This document shows, piece by piece, positions 27,305-36,402 of a stretch of DNA of 64,000 bases. Source of the DNA: Synechococcus sp. PROS-U-1 (GTDB lineage Bacteria; Cyanobacteriota; Cyanobacteriia; PCC-6307; Cyanobiaceae); the NCBI RefSeq assembly GCF_014279755.1, contig NZ_CP047951.1, positions 2,480,001-2,544,000 on the forward strand, in the 5' to 3' direction. The stretch's first letter is position 1; each line of letters opens with the position of its first letter. The notes under the pieces are model-generated. The model had not been told where the DNA came from. It saw only the letters and a list, made by a program, of their open reading frames with translations, and did not search any database. Made by a program: the position numbers and the translations under genes.

Positions 27305-29329
27305 TCAAACGGGCATCAGCACCCGCCATCCAAGGCGGTCGGCCTCCCGACGGGCCAGGGCGGGCACGTCTTCAGCCACAAACATCCGGTGCAGCATTTG
27401 CACACCCAGCAGATGATTGATCACGGCATCCATCTGCACACGCTCCGCATCGGTGGTGGCTGGGTCCTCATGACGCGAAAACAAGGCGCGTACGCCGGCT
27501 TTGCTCAATAAACCAGCGGCATCAATCGCCTCATCACTGAGGTAGTCATCAGCGAGTTGCTTCATCTGCGCCCACTTCTCGGGCTCCGTGTGGGCAGGCG
27601 GCGCCATGAAGGCGAACTTCTCTCGCCGATACAACACCTCGGGCAACAAACCCGCCATGGCTTCCCGCAGCACGTATTTCTCGGTTTTGCCCTTAATACG
27701 CAGTTCGGGAGGCACTTGCACGGCAACAGCGGCCAGATGGTGATCCAAAAATGCCGGTCGCGCCTCCATGGAATTGGCCATGTCGACCCGATCACCACCC
27801 CAGGTCAAAATCTGGCCCTCCAACATGGTTTTGATCCAGACGTACTGCGCCTTGTCGAGGGCATGGCGCCCGTCCAGTTGATCCGCATCCAATTGCGCCG
27901 CAATCGCTTTACCCGGGGAGTAATCCTGCAGAGCTGCAGCATGAGACTCCGCCAGAAGCTCCGGCACCAAGGGCGCGCAGGCCAGCCACGGCTGCAGGCA
28001 ACTGGGGGTGAAGCCAACCACCGCATCCAGGTCTGGATCGTCGACCTGGTTTTCAGCCAACATCGCTCCCTGCACCAGGGCATTCGACTGCTGAAGCAGG
28101 CTTTCCCAGGTATCGCGCTCCTCCTGAGGCAGGTCATCCAGACCGTGCAGGAACATGTCGCGGCGAAAGGCGGGATAACCGCCGAACAACTCATCTGACC
28201 CTTCACCGGTCATCACGACCTTGTAGTCAACATCGTTGACATGGCGACTCATCAAGAACTTCGCCACCGCCAACGTGTTGTAGATCGTTCGCTCCGCATG
28301 CCAGATGGTGCGCTCCATATGGCCATAAAGCTCTTGGCCCGACAGACGCATCAGATCCTGCTCAGCCCCCGTGGCCTCAGCCATCTCCTGGGCAATCGGC
28401 GACTCGTCGTAACGGGCGTCATCGAATCCGATCGTGAACGCCTTCACCGGTGCCTGGCTGACAGCTGACGCCAAACCGAGAATCGAACAACTGTCGATGC
28501 CACCGGACAGATAACAGCCCACAGGCACGTCGGCCACCATGCGCAGCTCGACGGCCTCCAGCAAAGCCGCACGAACTGCAGCGATGTGGTCGGCCTCCGT
28601 GAGGCGGCGATCGCGCTGATCCTGACGCGGAAAGTCGACATCCCAGTAGGTCGACTCCGACACCTCCAGCCGCCCGTTCGCACGTTGCACCTTCAGCACA
28701 TGGCCAGGCTGCACCTGGTGCACCCCAGCAAAAGCCGTGGTGCCAGGAACCATGGTCTGCATCAACTGGTGGAACAGACCTTCTGAGGTAAAGCGCCGCT
28801 CCACCGCCGGATGCGCGAACAGCACCTTCAACTCGGAACCAAACACCAGACCCTCAGGCGTCATCACCCAGTACTGCGGTTTGATGCCGAAGCGATCCCG
28901 CACCAGGTAGAGGCAATCCTCCACACGATCAAACAATGCGAAGGCAAATTCCCCGCGCAACAAGGGCAGAGTCGCCTCCAATCCCTGGCGCTGGTAGAGC
29001 CGGAGCAGGATCTCGGAATCGCTCTTGCTGCTAAATCGCACCCCTTGGGCGGTGAGGTCCGCCCTGATGCGCTGAAAGTCGTAGAACTCGCCGTTGTGCG
29101 CCATCAGCACCTCACCGTCATCGGTGAGAAAGGGCTGACGGCCACGTGACTCGTTCAGATCGATGATCGAGAGGCGGGCATGGCAGAAACCAACACCAGC
29201 CTGATCAAGCACCTCGACGCCGAAGCCGTCGGGCCCGCGATGGGCCTGGATCGCCGCCATGTTGACCAGCAGCTGGCGGTCCACCGTCTGACGACAGTCA
29301 GCATTGAAAACACCTCCGATTCCGCACAT
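27305..29329 (-). CDS. asnB: Asparagine synthase (glutamine-hydrolysing) family protein
   Basis: A 674-residue protein with an N-terminal Ntn glutaminase domain (nucleophile Cys2 in MCGIGGVF, then HRGPDGFG and MAHNGEFYDF) and a C-terminal ATP-PPi synthetase domain (YLSGGIDSCSILGLAS). It transfers glutamine ammonia to an adenylated carboxylate, usually that of aspartate. Its coupling to a carbamoyltransferase-like gene 9 bases upstream and a length above the usual 550-630 leave open a different acceptor. The stop lies near 27305 with 94 bases to the M20 gene. Confidence 0.88.
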   Translation of the reverse strand: MCGIGGVFNADCRQTVDRQLLVNMAAIQAHRGPDGFGVEVLDQAGVGFCHARLSIIDLNESRGRQPFLTDDGEVLMAHNGEFYDFQRIRADLTAQGVRFSSKSDSEILLRLYQRQGLEATLPLLRGEFAFALFDRVEDCLYLVRDRFGIKPQYWVMTPEGLVFGSELKVLFAHPAVERRFTSEGLFHQLMQTMVPGTTAFAGVHQVQPGHVLKVQRANGRLEVSESTYWDVDFPRQDQRDRRLTEADHIAAVRAALLEAVELRMVADVPVGCYLSGGIDSCSILGLASAVSQAPVKAFTIGFDDARYDESPIAQEMAEATGAEQDLMRLSGQELYGHMERTIWHAERTIYNTLAVAKFLMSRHVNDVDYKVVMTGEGSDELFGGYPAFRRDMFLHGLDDLPQEERDTWESLLQQSNALVQGAMLAENQVDDPDLDAVVGFTPSCLQPWLACAPLVPELLAESHAAALQDYSPGKAIAAQLDADQLDGRHALDKAQYVWIKTMLEGQILTWGGDRVDMANSMEARPAFLDHHLAAVAVQVPPELRIKGKTEKYVLREAMAGLLPEVLYRREKFAFMAPPAHTEPEKWAQMKQLADDYLSDEAIDAAGLLSKAGVRALFSRHEDPATTDAERVQMDAVINHLLGVQMLHRMFVAEDVPALARREADRLGWRVLMPV

Positions 29330-29338
29330 AACGCTCGC

Positions 29339-30454
29339 TCAGACGACATCCATGACGCGTTCGGCCCGGTTCACCATGCAGGTGAGAAGTGCCATCCGCA
29401 GGAACACAGCTCCCCTGGCCTGGCTGAAGTACCAGTTGTGGGGTGTGTCATCCAGGCAGGTGCTCAGTTCCGCTCCCCGTGCCAAGGGGTGGAGCACGAT
29501 CGCTTCAGGCTTGAACGGCATATCGCGGGTGAGGCGAAATCCGCCACCGTGCACTTCATAGGTATCGCCAATCCAGGCGATGGCGTTGATATAAATGACA
29601 TCCAAATCGGGCACTTCAGCCTGAAGATCGGTGCTGCAGCGCACCTTCATTCCACAAGCTTCGAGCTCCTCCAACTGCCCTGGGTCAAACAGCTGCAGAT
29701 CCGAATCGAGCCCGGGAGCATGGATCACCACCACCTCATCCACGGTCTGCGGGAATTTGGCCAGGATCCTCAGCAGTGAGCGAACCGTTCGCATCCGGGA
29801 TGGAATCCCGACGATTCCGATGCGAATCCGATCAGCCGCAGCCACCTCAACTTCAGCGAGCTTGGGACGCCACTTGAAGATCGTGTACAGATCCGCCATC
29901 GCCTGAGTCGGATGTTCATCAATGCCATTGCCTGCATTGATGATGGGAATCCGCAGGGTTGACGTCATCGCATAAACAGCACCGGGATCGCTGTCCCGTA
30001 GCACCACGCAATCGCCGTAGTTGTTGAACATGTGGGCGACATCTTCCAGAGACTCGCCTTTGGCAATCCCCGTGGTTGCCCTGTCGGTGATGTTGATCGA
30101 GCTGCCACCAAGACGATGCCAAGCGCTGTCAAAAGACAGGCGGGTGCGGGTGCTCGGCTCGTAAAACGCGTTGATCAGAATCTTGCCGGTCAGGGGCGTG
30201 TTGTGACGGCAATACCGATCTGGATTGCTCTCGAACTTCGCCGCCAGCCGAAACACCTGCAACAAGGCCTCGGGTCGAAACGGTTGGATCGACACCACAT
30301 GCTGATTCACCAGATCCAGCAACGGCTCTCCGTCCTCGGCAATCGCAGCCAGCAGCTCCTGGGGTTGGTTCTGGCCATAGACATCGGGACCCATCGGCTG
30401 AAACCGAATCTGTACCGACGTGGCGTCCACAACTGCTGAATTGGCCTGTGCCAT
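29339..30454 (-). CDS. Divergent aspartate/ornithine carbamoyltransferase superfamily protein
   Basis: A 371-residue protein. The carbamoyl-phosphate side is intact: FYEPSTRTRLSFD, the 80s-loop-like TTGIAKGESLED, HPTQAMADLYTI and HPLARG. The second-substrate side is not standard: where aspartate transcarbamylase has R-x-Q and ornithine transcarbamylase has the SMG loop, this protein has INAIAWIGDTYE. An extra N-terminal extension of about 50 residues precedes the fold. It is therefore a carbamoyltransferase with unknown acceptor, not simply PyrB. It lies 9 bases before asnB and is probably co-translated with it. Confidence 0.75.
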   Translation of the reverse strand: MAQANSAVVDATSVQIRFQPMGPDVYGQNQPQELLAAIAEDGEPLLDLVNQHVVSIQPFRPEALLQVFRLAAKFESNPDRYCRHNTPLTGKILINAFYEPSTRTRLSFDSAWHRLGGSSINITDRATTGIAKGESLEDVAHMFNNYGDCVVLRDSDPGAVYAMTSTLRIPIINAGNGIDEHPTQAMADLYTIFKWRPKLAEVEVAAADRIRIGIVGIPSRMRTVRSLLRILAKFPQTVDEVVVIHAPGLDSDLQLFDPGQLEELEACGMKVRCSTDLQAEVPDLDVIYINAIAWIGDTYEVHGGGFRLTRDMPFKPEAIVLHPLARGAELSTCLDDTPHNWYFSQARGAVFLRMALLTCMVNRAERVMDVV

Positions 30455-30615
30455 AGCGGGATCAGATCAACACTCTGTTTGCCAAACCAAGTGCTAAATC
30501 CAGGAACTACATCTTTTACCGGTAACAACAACAACACCCCTTCGTCCACAAAGAAGCAGGTTCTTAAGCAAAGATCCCGAAAAAATGTTCAGCTGGTTAC
30601 TAACACTTGCAGCCG

Positions 30616-30765
30616 TCACCACACACGACCGTTCCGCCACTCAACCCACCAAATCAGTAACAAGACGAACACAGACAACACCAAGGCAAGCTGACTGGCC
30701 ACCAGCAGAAACTGAAAACCGGAGAGTCCAACGAGGCTGGTCATCAAAAGAAGACTTTGGATCAT
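30616..30765 (-). CDS. Tiny membrane protein, translationally coupled to the symporter
   Basis: A 49-residue ORF, MIQSLLLMTSLVGL to WRNGRVW, almost entirely hydrophobic in residues 4-41 with a basic C-terminus, so one long or two short membrane spans. Its ATG overlaps the symporter stop (ATGA), and GGAGGAGGG, also inside the symporter gene, is an excellent ribosome site. It is probably a real gene and could be an auxiliary subunit of the transporter; no family recognised. Confidence 0.55.
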   Translation of the reverse strand: MIQSLLLMTSLVGLSGFQFLLVASQLALVLSVFVLLLIWWVEWRNGRVW

Positions 30766-32192
30766 CCCTCCTCCTGCAACAAAGTGAAGTCAAACCGTTC
30801 CGGCCACGTGCGACTGCCGATCAGCATCACGACTGCTGACACGGCCGCCGAAAACACAGCGGCGCAGTAAGGCGCTATCAGCACATAAGCGAGCAGGCCA
30901 ACAACGCTGCCGGCGAGCATGGCCGCAATGGCAGCCGTGCGATTGGCCGTGCGCCAGTACAGGCCGCAGGCCACAGGCCAGACCGTGGAGGCCACCAGGG
31001 CACCGGTGAAGAACAGCACCGACGCCAAAGAATCCAGCCGCGGCCAGGACAGCGCCAGCGTGACGACCGCCAACCCCACCACCATCAGCCGCGCAGCCTG
31101 CTTCAGCTGCAGGTCACTGGCTTGGGGCCGCAACAGGCGGAAGTACACATCCTCCGCCAGAAGATCGGCGGTGGATGCCAACAGCGAATCCAGGGTGGAG
31201 GTGAGCGACGCAAACACCACCACAAACACCAGAGCAGCGCCGCCGGCTCCAAGCAGATCAGCCGCCATCACTGGAAACACCATGTTCACTTGCTCGAGAG
31301 GCAACTCACGCGCCAAGGCCACCAGGCCGATGGAGCCCGTCACCATCGGCACGCTCATCCAGGCGACCCCCCCCAACACAAATGACGTCATCACCACCGA
31401 GCGACGGCTTGCGAAAACCCGAGACCACCAGATGTTGTTGTGAAACACCTCGCCCATCGAGAACAGGGCGGAATTCCACGCGATCAACAAACCGGCAGGC
31501 AACAGCAGATCGAGCCGATCGGGATGCCGGGCGAGCAACGAGGCATGCACCTCGGGCATCGGGAATTGCCGGAAGGCGAGCACCGCCACCACCGCCAGCA
31601 GCACCATGATCAAAAGCGACTGGATGAAATCGGTGCCGATCACGGCCCGCATCCCGCCGAACAGGGTGTAAAGCGTGGCGACACCAATCACCACCACCAT
31701 CCCCACGTGGTAATTGAAGCCTGAAAGGGCCTGCAGCAGCAGTCCGGCACCCATCGCCTGGGTCATCAGAAAACCCAGGGTGTAAATAGCGGTGATCACC
31801 ATGAACACCCACCACGCCAGGCGCCCGTAACGCAACCGAATGAAATCGCCGCTGGTGCGCCCGTTGGGCATCAGCTGCTTGATCCGCGAAGCCAGGGGGG
31901 CAAACAGGATCAGTCCAAGCCCTGCCAGGGCATAGCTGAACATGCCCCAAAGCCCGGTCTTGTAGCCGAATTCAGGGGCAAGCAACGTGGTGTTGCCGGT
32001 GACCCAGGAGGCCATCAACGTGGCGGTGCTCAGGGCCAGCCCGATGTTGCGCCCCGCCAGCATGTAGTCATCGGCATTGCCTTGACCGCGCCGACCCCAA
32101 GCAATCCCGAGGGCAACCCAGAGAACGGAGAACAACACCACCAGCGCCCAGGCGATCCCGGGCTGGAGGAAGGGAACCGAGTCAGCGGACAT
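30762..32192 (-). CDS. Sodium:solute symporter (SSS family), possibly DUR3-like urea or amide transporter
   Basis: A 476-residue membrane protein with about 13 hydrophobic segments. DDYMLAGRNIGLALSTATLM, then GYKTGLWGMFSYALAG and FASLTSTLDSLLASTADLL are SSF family hallmarks. The early region resembles the DUR3 type urea permeases more than PutP proline carriers, but this is only impression. It imports an organic solute with sodium or protons. It heads the run that continues with the carbamoyltransferase and asparagine synthetase, so the solute may be a nitrogen compound. Confidence 0.82.
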   Translation of the reverse strand: MSADSVPFLQPGIAWALVVLFSVLWVALGIAWGRRGQGNADDYMLAGRNIGLALSTATLMASWVTGNTTLLAPEFGYKTGLWGMFSYALAGLGLILFAPLASRIKQLMPNGRTSGDFIRLRYGRLAWWVFMVITAIYTLGFLMTQAMGAGLLLQALSGFNYHVGMVVVIGVATLYTLFGGMRAVIGTDFIQSLLIMVLLAVVAVLAFRQFPMPEVHASLLARHPDRLDLLLPAGLLIAWNSALFSMGEVFHNNIWWSRVFASRRSVVMTSFVLGGVAWMSVPMVTGSIGLVALARELPLEQVNMVFPVMAADLLGAGGAALVFVVVFASLTSTLDSLLASTADLLAEDVYFRLLRPQASDLQLKQAARLMVVGLAVVTLALSWPRLDSLASVLFFTGALVASTVWPVACGLYWRTANRTAAIAAMLAGSVVGLLAYVLIAPYCAAVFSAAVSAVVMLIGSRTWPERFDFTLLQEEG

Positions 32193-32307
32193 CCGTCGAC
32201 CCCCTGCGGTTCCAATAAAGATGTCCGCGCAGAATCATCACCACAGTTGCCACGGTTACGGCTGCACCGAGGGCAAAGATCAGTCGCGCCCAGAGCAATT
32301 CATCCAA
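32182..32307 (-). CDS. Possible tiny membrane protein ahead of the symporter
   Basis: About 41 residues from a TTG start, DELLWARLIFALGAAVTVAT to a basic tail YWNRRGSTDVR: one predicted membrane span, positive side in the C-terminus. An AAGGG lies 8 bases before the TTG. It overlaps the symporter start by 11 bases, suggesting translational coupling. A longer frame to 32400 would give an Arg-rich N-terminus that looks spurious. Low certainty because of the non-ATG start. Confidence 0.4.
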   Translation of the reverse strand: MDELLWARLIFALGAAVTVATVVMILRGHLYWNRRGSTDVR

Positions 32308-32507
32308 AGCGAAGACCCTTTGAACTCCAGAAACAGATAAGCAAAGGAGTCTTCCCCGCCTGGCCCTTCGCCCTCGATTCAGGTGCCTTCGGATACGCAA
32401 ACATCAAGCAATCAGCGCCCTGTCACCTGAAATTGCGGAATATGTAGCAACTACAACCCGAGGGGGTTGGGGCGACGCCTTGGATGAAATGTGCCCAGAC
32501 CATCGGA

Positions 32508-33983
32508 ATGTTCACCGACTACAAACCCACGGTCGGGTTCGACGAATATTTCTGCAGTGAAACGGCGAGGCCTCGCGACGATCTGGCAACGCTGCTTGCA
32601 TCGCTGGGGCAGATGGGATTGCCCGAGCTCAACCGCAGTCATGCCTCCGCCAGCCAGCTGCTGCGTCGCCTCGGTGCCACGTTCCGCCTGAACGATTCCG
32701 GCCTGAAGGGCAGTGAACGGATTCTTCCTTTCGATCCCTTGCCCCGACTGATCGGCCGCAGCGACTGGATCAACCTGGAGCGGGGACTACTGCAACGCCT
32801 GGAAGCCATCGACTGCTTCCTCGCCGACATCTATGGCCCCCAGCAGATCCTCAAGGACGGTGTGATCCCGCGGGAAGACGTGGAAAGTTCCTCCGGCTGG
32901 CGACCTCAGATGCAGGGCATCAGCCTGCCCCTCAACCGCTGGTGCCACATCTCCGGACTCGACCTGATCCGCGACGGCAATGGCACCTGGCGTGTCCTGG
33001 AAGACAACCTGCGCTGCCCGTCAGGGGTGGCCTACTTCCTCGAGAATCGTCGGGTGATGAAACGGTTGTTCCCTGGCCTGTTCGAGGGCCGTGCCGTTCA
33101 ACCGATCGACGCCTATCCCTCCCATCTGCTGCGCACCCTTCAGGACCTGGCGCCCTGGAGTGAAAGCCCTCGCGTGGCAATCCTGACGCCCGGGGTGTTC
33201 AACAGCGCCTATTTCGAACACAGCTATCTGGCCCAGCAGATGGGCATTGCACTGGTTGAGGGACGCGACCTGGTCTGCGACAACGGCCGGGTGTGGATGC
33301 GCAGCACCAACGGGCTCAAGCCCGTGGATGTGATCTACCGCCGTATCGACGACGATTTTCTCGATCCCACCGTGTTCCGGCAGGACTCGATGCTGGGGGT
33401 GCCGGGCCTGATCGACGTGCTTAGGCAAGGACGGGTTGCCATCGCCAATGCCCCCGGCACCGGCGTCGCCGACGACAAGCTGATCTACGCCCATGTGCCG
33501 GCAATGATCCGCTACTACCTCGATGAGGAGCCGATCATCGAGAACGTTCCCACCTATCTCTGTGCCCGGCCCGACGATCAGCGCTATGTGCTCGACCACC
33601 TCGAACAACTGGTGGTGAAATCGGTGGCGGAAGCCGGGGGCTACGGAATGCTGATCGGCCCCCAGGCCAGCCGATCGGAACTGGCTGACTTCGACACCAA
33701 AATCCGTGCGAATCCCCGCAACTTCATCGCGCAGCCCACACTGCAGCTCTCCACCGTGCCATCCCTCAGTGACGGTGAGCTGTATCCCTGCCACGTGGAT
33801 CTGCGCCCCTATGTGCTGCGCGGCTCAAACAGCTGGGTGAGCCCTGGTGGGCTGACGCGCGTGGCCCTCAAGCGGGGCTCACTGGTGGTGAATTCGTCCC
33901 AGGGGGGCGGCTGTAAGGACACCTGGATCGTCGACGACCAACGGATGTCGGCACCGCAGCCAAAGGAGGCTGTGCCGTGTTGA
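32508..33983 (+). CDS. Circularly permuted ATP-grasp protein (DUF404/DUF407)
   Basis: A 491-residue protein of the circularly permuted ATP-grasp type. Seen are LPLNRWCHISGLDLIRDGNG, RVLEDNLRCPSGVAYFLENR, DVIYRRIDDDFLDP and KSVAEAGGYGMLIG. Family members are predicted ATP-dependent amide or peptide ligases. The ATG at 32508 (MFTDYKP) matches the usual family start; an ATG at 32484 is also in frame. It overlaps the alpha-E gene by 7 bases. Substrate unknown. Confidence 0.85.
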   Translation: MFTDYKPTVGFDEYFCSETARPRDDLATLLASLGQMGLPELNRSHASASQLLRRLGATFRLNDSGLKGSERILPFDPLPRLIGRSDWINLERGLLQRLEAIDCFLADIYGPQQILKDGVIPREDVESSSGWRPQMQGISLPLNRWCHISGLDLIRDGNGTWRVLEDNLRCPSGVAYFLENRRVMKRLFPGLFEGRAVQPIDAYPSHLLRTLQDLAPWSESPRVAILTPGVFNSAYFEHSYLAQQMGIALVEGRDLVCDNGRVWMRSTNGLKPVDVIYRRIDDDFLDPTVFRQDSMLGVPGLIDVLRQGRVAIANAPGTGVADDKLIYAHVPAMIRYYLDEEPIIENVPTYLCARPDDQRYVLDHLEQLVVKSVAEAGGYGMLIGPQASRSELADFDTKIRANPRNFIAQPTLQLSTVPSLSDGELYPCHVDLRPYVLRGSNSWVSPGGLTRVALKRGSLVVNSSQGGGCKDTWIVDDQRMSAPQPKEAVPC

Positions 33984-34972
33984 GTCGCGTTGCCGATTCG
34001 CTCTACTGGATCAACCGCTATCTGGAACGCGCCGAAAACGTCTCACGTTTTCTGGAAGTGAGTGAAGCGATGGCGCTGGACAGTCCTCCAGGGAGCGCAG
34101 AACCATGGTTGCCGTTGGTGGAGGTGACAGGAGATCGGAACCGCTTCGACGCGGCCTATCCCGATGCCACTCCCAAACAAGTGGTGCGCTTCCTACTGCT
34201 GGACCGCAGCAATCCCAACAGCATCGTGAGCTGCATTGCGATGGCTCGGGAAAATGCAAGGCAGATCAGGGATGTGATCACCACGGAAATGTGGGAGCAG
34301 ATCAATGATCTGCACTGGAGCTTGCAAGACGACGAAGACATCTGGCGGGAACCCGTGCAGGAGCAACTGCAGATCATCCGCCGCGGCTGCCAGCTTGTGT
34401 ACGGGATCACCGACACCACACTGAGCCGCGATCTGAGCTGGCTATTCAGCCAGCTGGGACGTCTGATCGAACGCGCTGACAAAACATCCCGCATCCTCGA
34501 CGTCAAATACTTCCTGCTGCTGCCGTCCACCGAGGAGGTCGGCGGGGTGCTGGATGAACTGCAGTGGATCACCCTGCTGCGCACGGCGGGCGCGTATCAG
34601 ATGTACCGCCAAAGCGTCCAACAAGCGATCAGCCCCGCATCGGTGGCCCGCTTTTTGCTGCTGGATCCATTCTTTCCTCGGTCGGTGCGCTACTGCCTCC
34701 AGGGCATCAGCGACACCTTGCAACAGATCCAACAGCACCCGAGCCAAGACACGCCAGACGATCTCGACTGCTTACGCGGACAGCTCCTGGCCCGCTGGAG
34801 CTACGTAAGGATCGACAACCTGATCGAATCCGGTCTGCATGAAGCGATTGACCGGCTTCAACAGGACCTCAACCAACTCCACAACCTGCTCCAGACCCGC
34901 TACTTCACCAGCGCTGACCTCCGTTCCACCCCCACCGATCCCGCATGCGCGCTCTCATCGTTCACCGCCTGA
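33977..34972 (+). CDS. Alpha-E domain protein (DUF403)
   Basis: A 331-residue all-helical protein, starting MLSRVADSLYWINRYLERAENVSRFLEV, the alpha-E hallmark. Its GTG start has AAAGGAGG six bases upstream within the previous gene. Alpha-E proteins accompany circularly permuted ATP-grasp enzymes and are thought to be part of the same ligase system. It overlaps the transglutaminase gene by 28 bases. Confidence 0.87.
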   Translation: MLSRVADSLYWINRYLERAENVSRFLEVSEAMALDSPPGSAEPWLPLVEVTGDRNRFDAAYPDATPKQVVRFLLLDRSNPNSIVSCIAMARENARQIRDVITTEMWEQINDLHWSLQDDEDIWREPVQEQLQIIRRGCQLVYGITDTTLSRDLSWLFSQLGRLIERADKTSRILDVKYFLLLPSTEEVGGVLDELQWITLLRTAGAYQMYRQSVQQAISPASVARFLLLDPFFPRSVRYCLQGISDTLQQIQQHPSQDTPDDLDCLRGQLLARWSYVRIDNLIESGLHEAIDRLQQDLNQLHNLLQTRYFTSADLRSTPTDPACALSSFTA

Positions 34973-35844
34973 CGTATCGGTATGACGCCCCGGTGAATCT
35001 GGGGGAGCATCGCCTCTGTCTGCGGCCCCGGGGGCAGGGGTTCCAGACCCTGCTGGACCATCACCTCTACGTGCTGCCGGAACCGGAACAACGTCGGGAA
35101 CTGGTGGCCGCCAGCGGCGACGAAATCCAACGGCTCCGCTTTCTCGGCAGCACCGATGAACTGATCTTTGAGGCCCGCAGCCTGGTGGAGACCCGGTCGG
35201 CACCACCGCTGCAAAGCTGCTTCAACGGACTCGAACCTCCACTGCCCTACCCGCAGGGGCAACTCAACGGCGATCTGCAGGGCGCCCTAAAGGGTTGGTT
35301 GCCGAATGGCCAGCACGAACCCGCAGCCATCGACCTCACCCAGGAAGCGCTGATGGGCAGCAACCAACAGACCCTGGCCTTTCTGAAGCAACTCATTGAA
35401 CTGATTCAAGAGAGGGTGAAATACACCCAACGCCATATGGGGCCGGCCTGGCCAGCGGGCCGAACCCTGCGCGAGCGGATCGGCTCTTGCCGAGATCTGG
35501 CCATGCTGATGGTGGCCTGCTGCCGCGTAGTGGGTCTTCCGGCCCGATTCGTGAGCGGCTATCAACTGCAGCAACCTCCCCCGGAGGAGTACGACCTCCA
35601 TGCCTGGGCGGAGGTCTACCTGCCGGGAGCGGGCTGGCGAGGCTTTGACCCCAGTGCCGGCACGGAGGTCAACGATCGCTATGTGGTGCTGGCCACCTCC
35701 TCCAAGCCGGAACTCACCGCGGCCGTAAGCGGCAGCTTCAGCGGTCCCCCCGGAACAAGCAGTGAGCTGAACTGGCAGATTCAGATCAACGAAGAAGCCT
35801 CCGAACCGGAGAACTCACAACGCAAGCTGGTTCAGGCTGCCTGA
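34945..35844 (+). CDS. Transglutaminase-like cysteine peptidase family protein
   Basis: A 299-residue protein with the bacterial transglutaminase N-terminal domain (HRLTYRYDAPVNLGEHRLCL) and the core with catalytic Cys in RIGSCRDLAMLM, His in DLHAWAEVYLPG and Asp in FDPSAG. The triad is complete. It forms with the two preceding genes a conserved trio. It could cut or form amide bonds made by the ATP-grasp partner. It ends in a 13-base convergent overlap with the cupin gene. Confidence 0.85.
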   Translation: MRALIVHRLTYRYDAPVNLGEHRLCLRPRGQGFQTLLDHHLYVLPEPEQRRELVAASGDEIQRLRFLGSTDELIFEARSLVETRSAPPLQSCFNGLEPPLPYPQGQLNGDLQGALKGWLPNGQHEPAAIDLTQEALMGSNQQTLAFLKQLIELIQERVKYTQRHMGPAWPAGRTLRERIGSCRDLAMLMVACCRVVGLPARFVSGYQLQQPPPEEYDLHAWAEVYLPGAGWRGFDPSAGTEVNDRYVVLATSSKPELTAAVSGSFSGPPGTSSELNWQIQINEEASEPENSQRKLVQAA

Positions 35845-36380
35845 AGCAGAGGTTCCACCCCGTGCAACTGGGGCTTCAGAGCAGAAATATGGGTTGCCGC
35901 CATCAAGGCCGGGATCTTGGCGCTGTTGTAGACGCGAAATTCCCGCACAAGAGAGACGCCTTCCTGACGAACCGCCTGGTTCAGAACGACAGAGCCATTG
36001 GGATCGGAAATCGAGCGGTGGAAGGTGCCGGGGGGGATGCGGAGGATGTCACCACCACTCTCCAGCCGAACGATGTGAAAGGGCTGGTCCCAGGCCAGGT
36101 TCACCAAGAAGAAGGTTCTGCCGCCACTGGCCGCAAGCAGGTTGTCTTCCTGATGGGGATGCAGATAGAACTGCCATGCTCCGCTCTCAGGGTCGTTGGG
36201 TGGGGACACGGCCGGCCCGCTGTGAATCACCAGGTCGCGTGCATTCGAGGTGTCCACGGTGACGTCGAAAAAACGAACCGACGGAGTGTCGCGGAAGCGC
36301 TCGTAGGCCAGCAGTTCAAACATGTCGATGGATCCCTCTGGATCCTTCAGCTGCCCCGTTGTACCGGGAGCATCAGGCAA
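35832..36380 (-). CDS. Cupin-fold protein
   Basis: A 182-residue protein with a single cupin-like barrel: YLHPHQEDNLLAASGGRTFFLV and IPPGTFHRSISDPNGSVVLNQAV. It resembles RmlC-like sugar epimerase cupins but lacks enough motifs to name an activity. An inner ATG at MFELLAYERF is a possible start. It lies 22 bases after moaA on the same strand, probably the last gene of mobA-moaA. Confidence 0.65.
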   Translation of the reverse strand: MPDAPGTTGQLKDPEGSIDMFELLAYERFRDTPSVRFFDVTVDTSNARDLVIHSGPAVSPPNDPESGAWQFYLHPHQEDNLLAASGGRTFFLVNLAWDQPFHIVRLESGGDILRIPPGTFHRSISDPNGSVVLNQAVRQEGVSLVREFRVYNSAKIPALMAATHISALKPQLHGVEPLLQAA

Positions 36381-36402
36381 AAACGGTGACGATCACGACG
36401 GT

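Noticed and set aside
32443-32455. TGTAG-CAA-CTACA dyad before the ATP-grasp gene
   Set aside because: The spacing (GTA-N5-TAC) does not fit NtcA, and no other evidence marks it as an operator.
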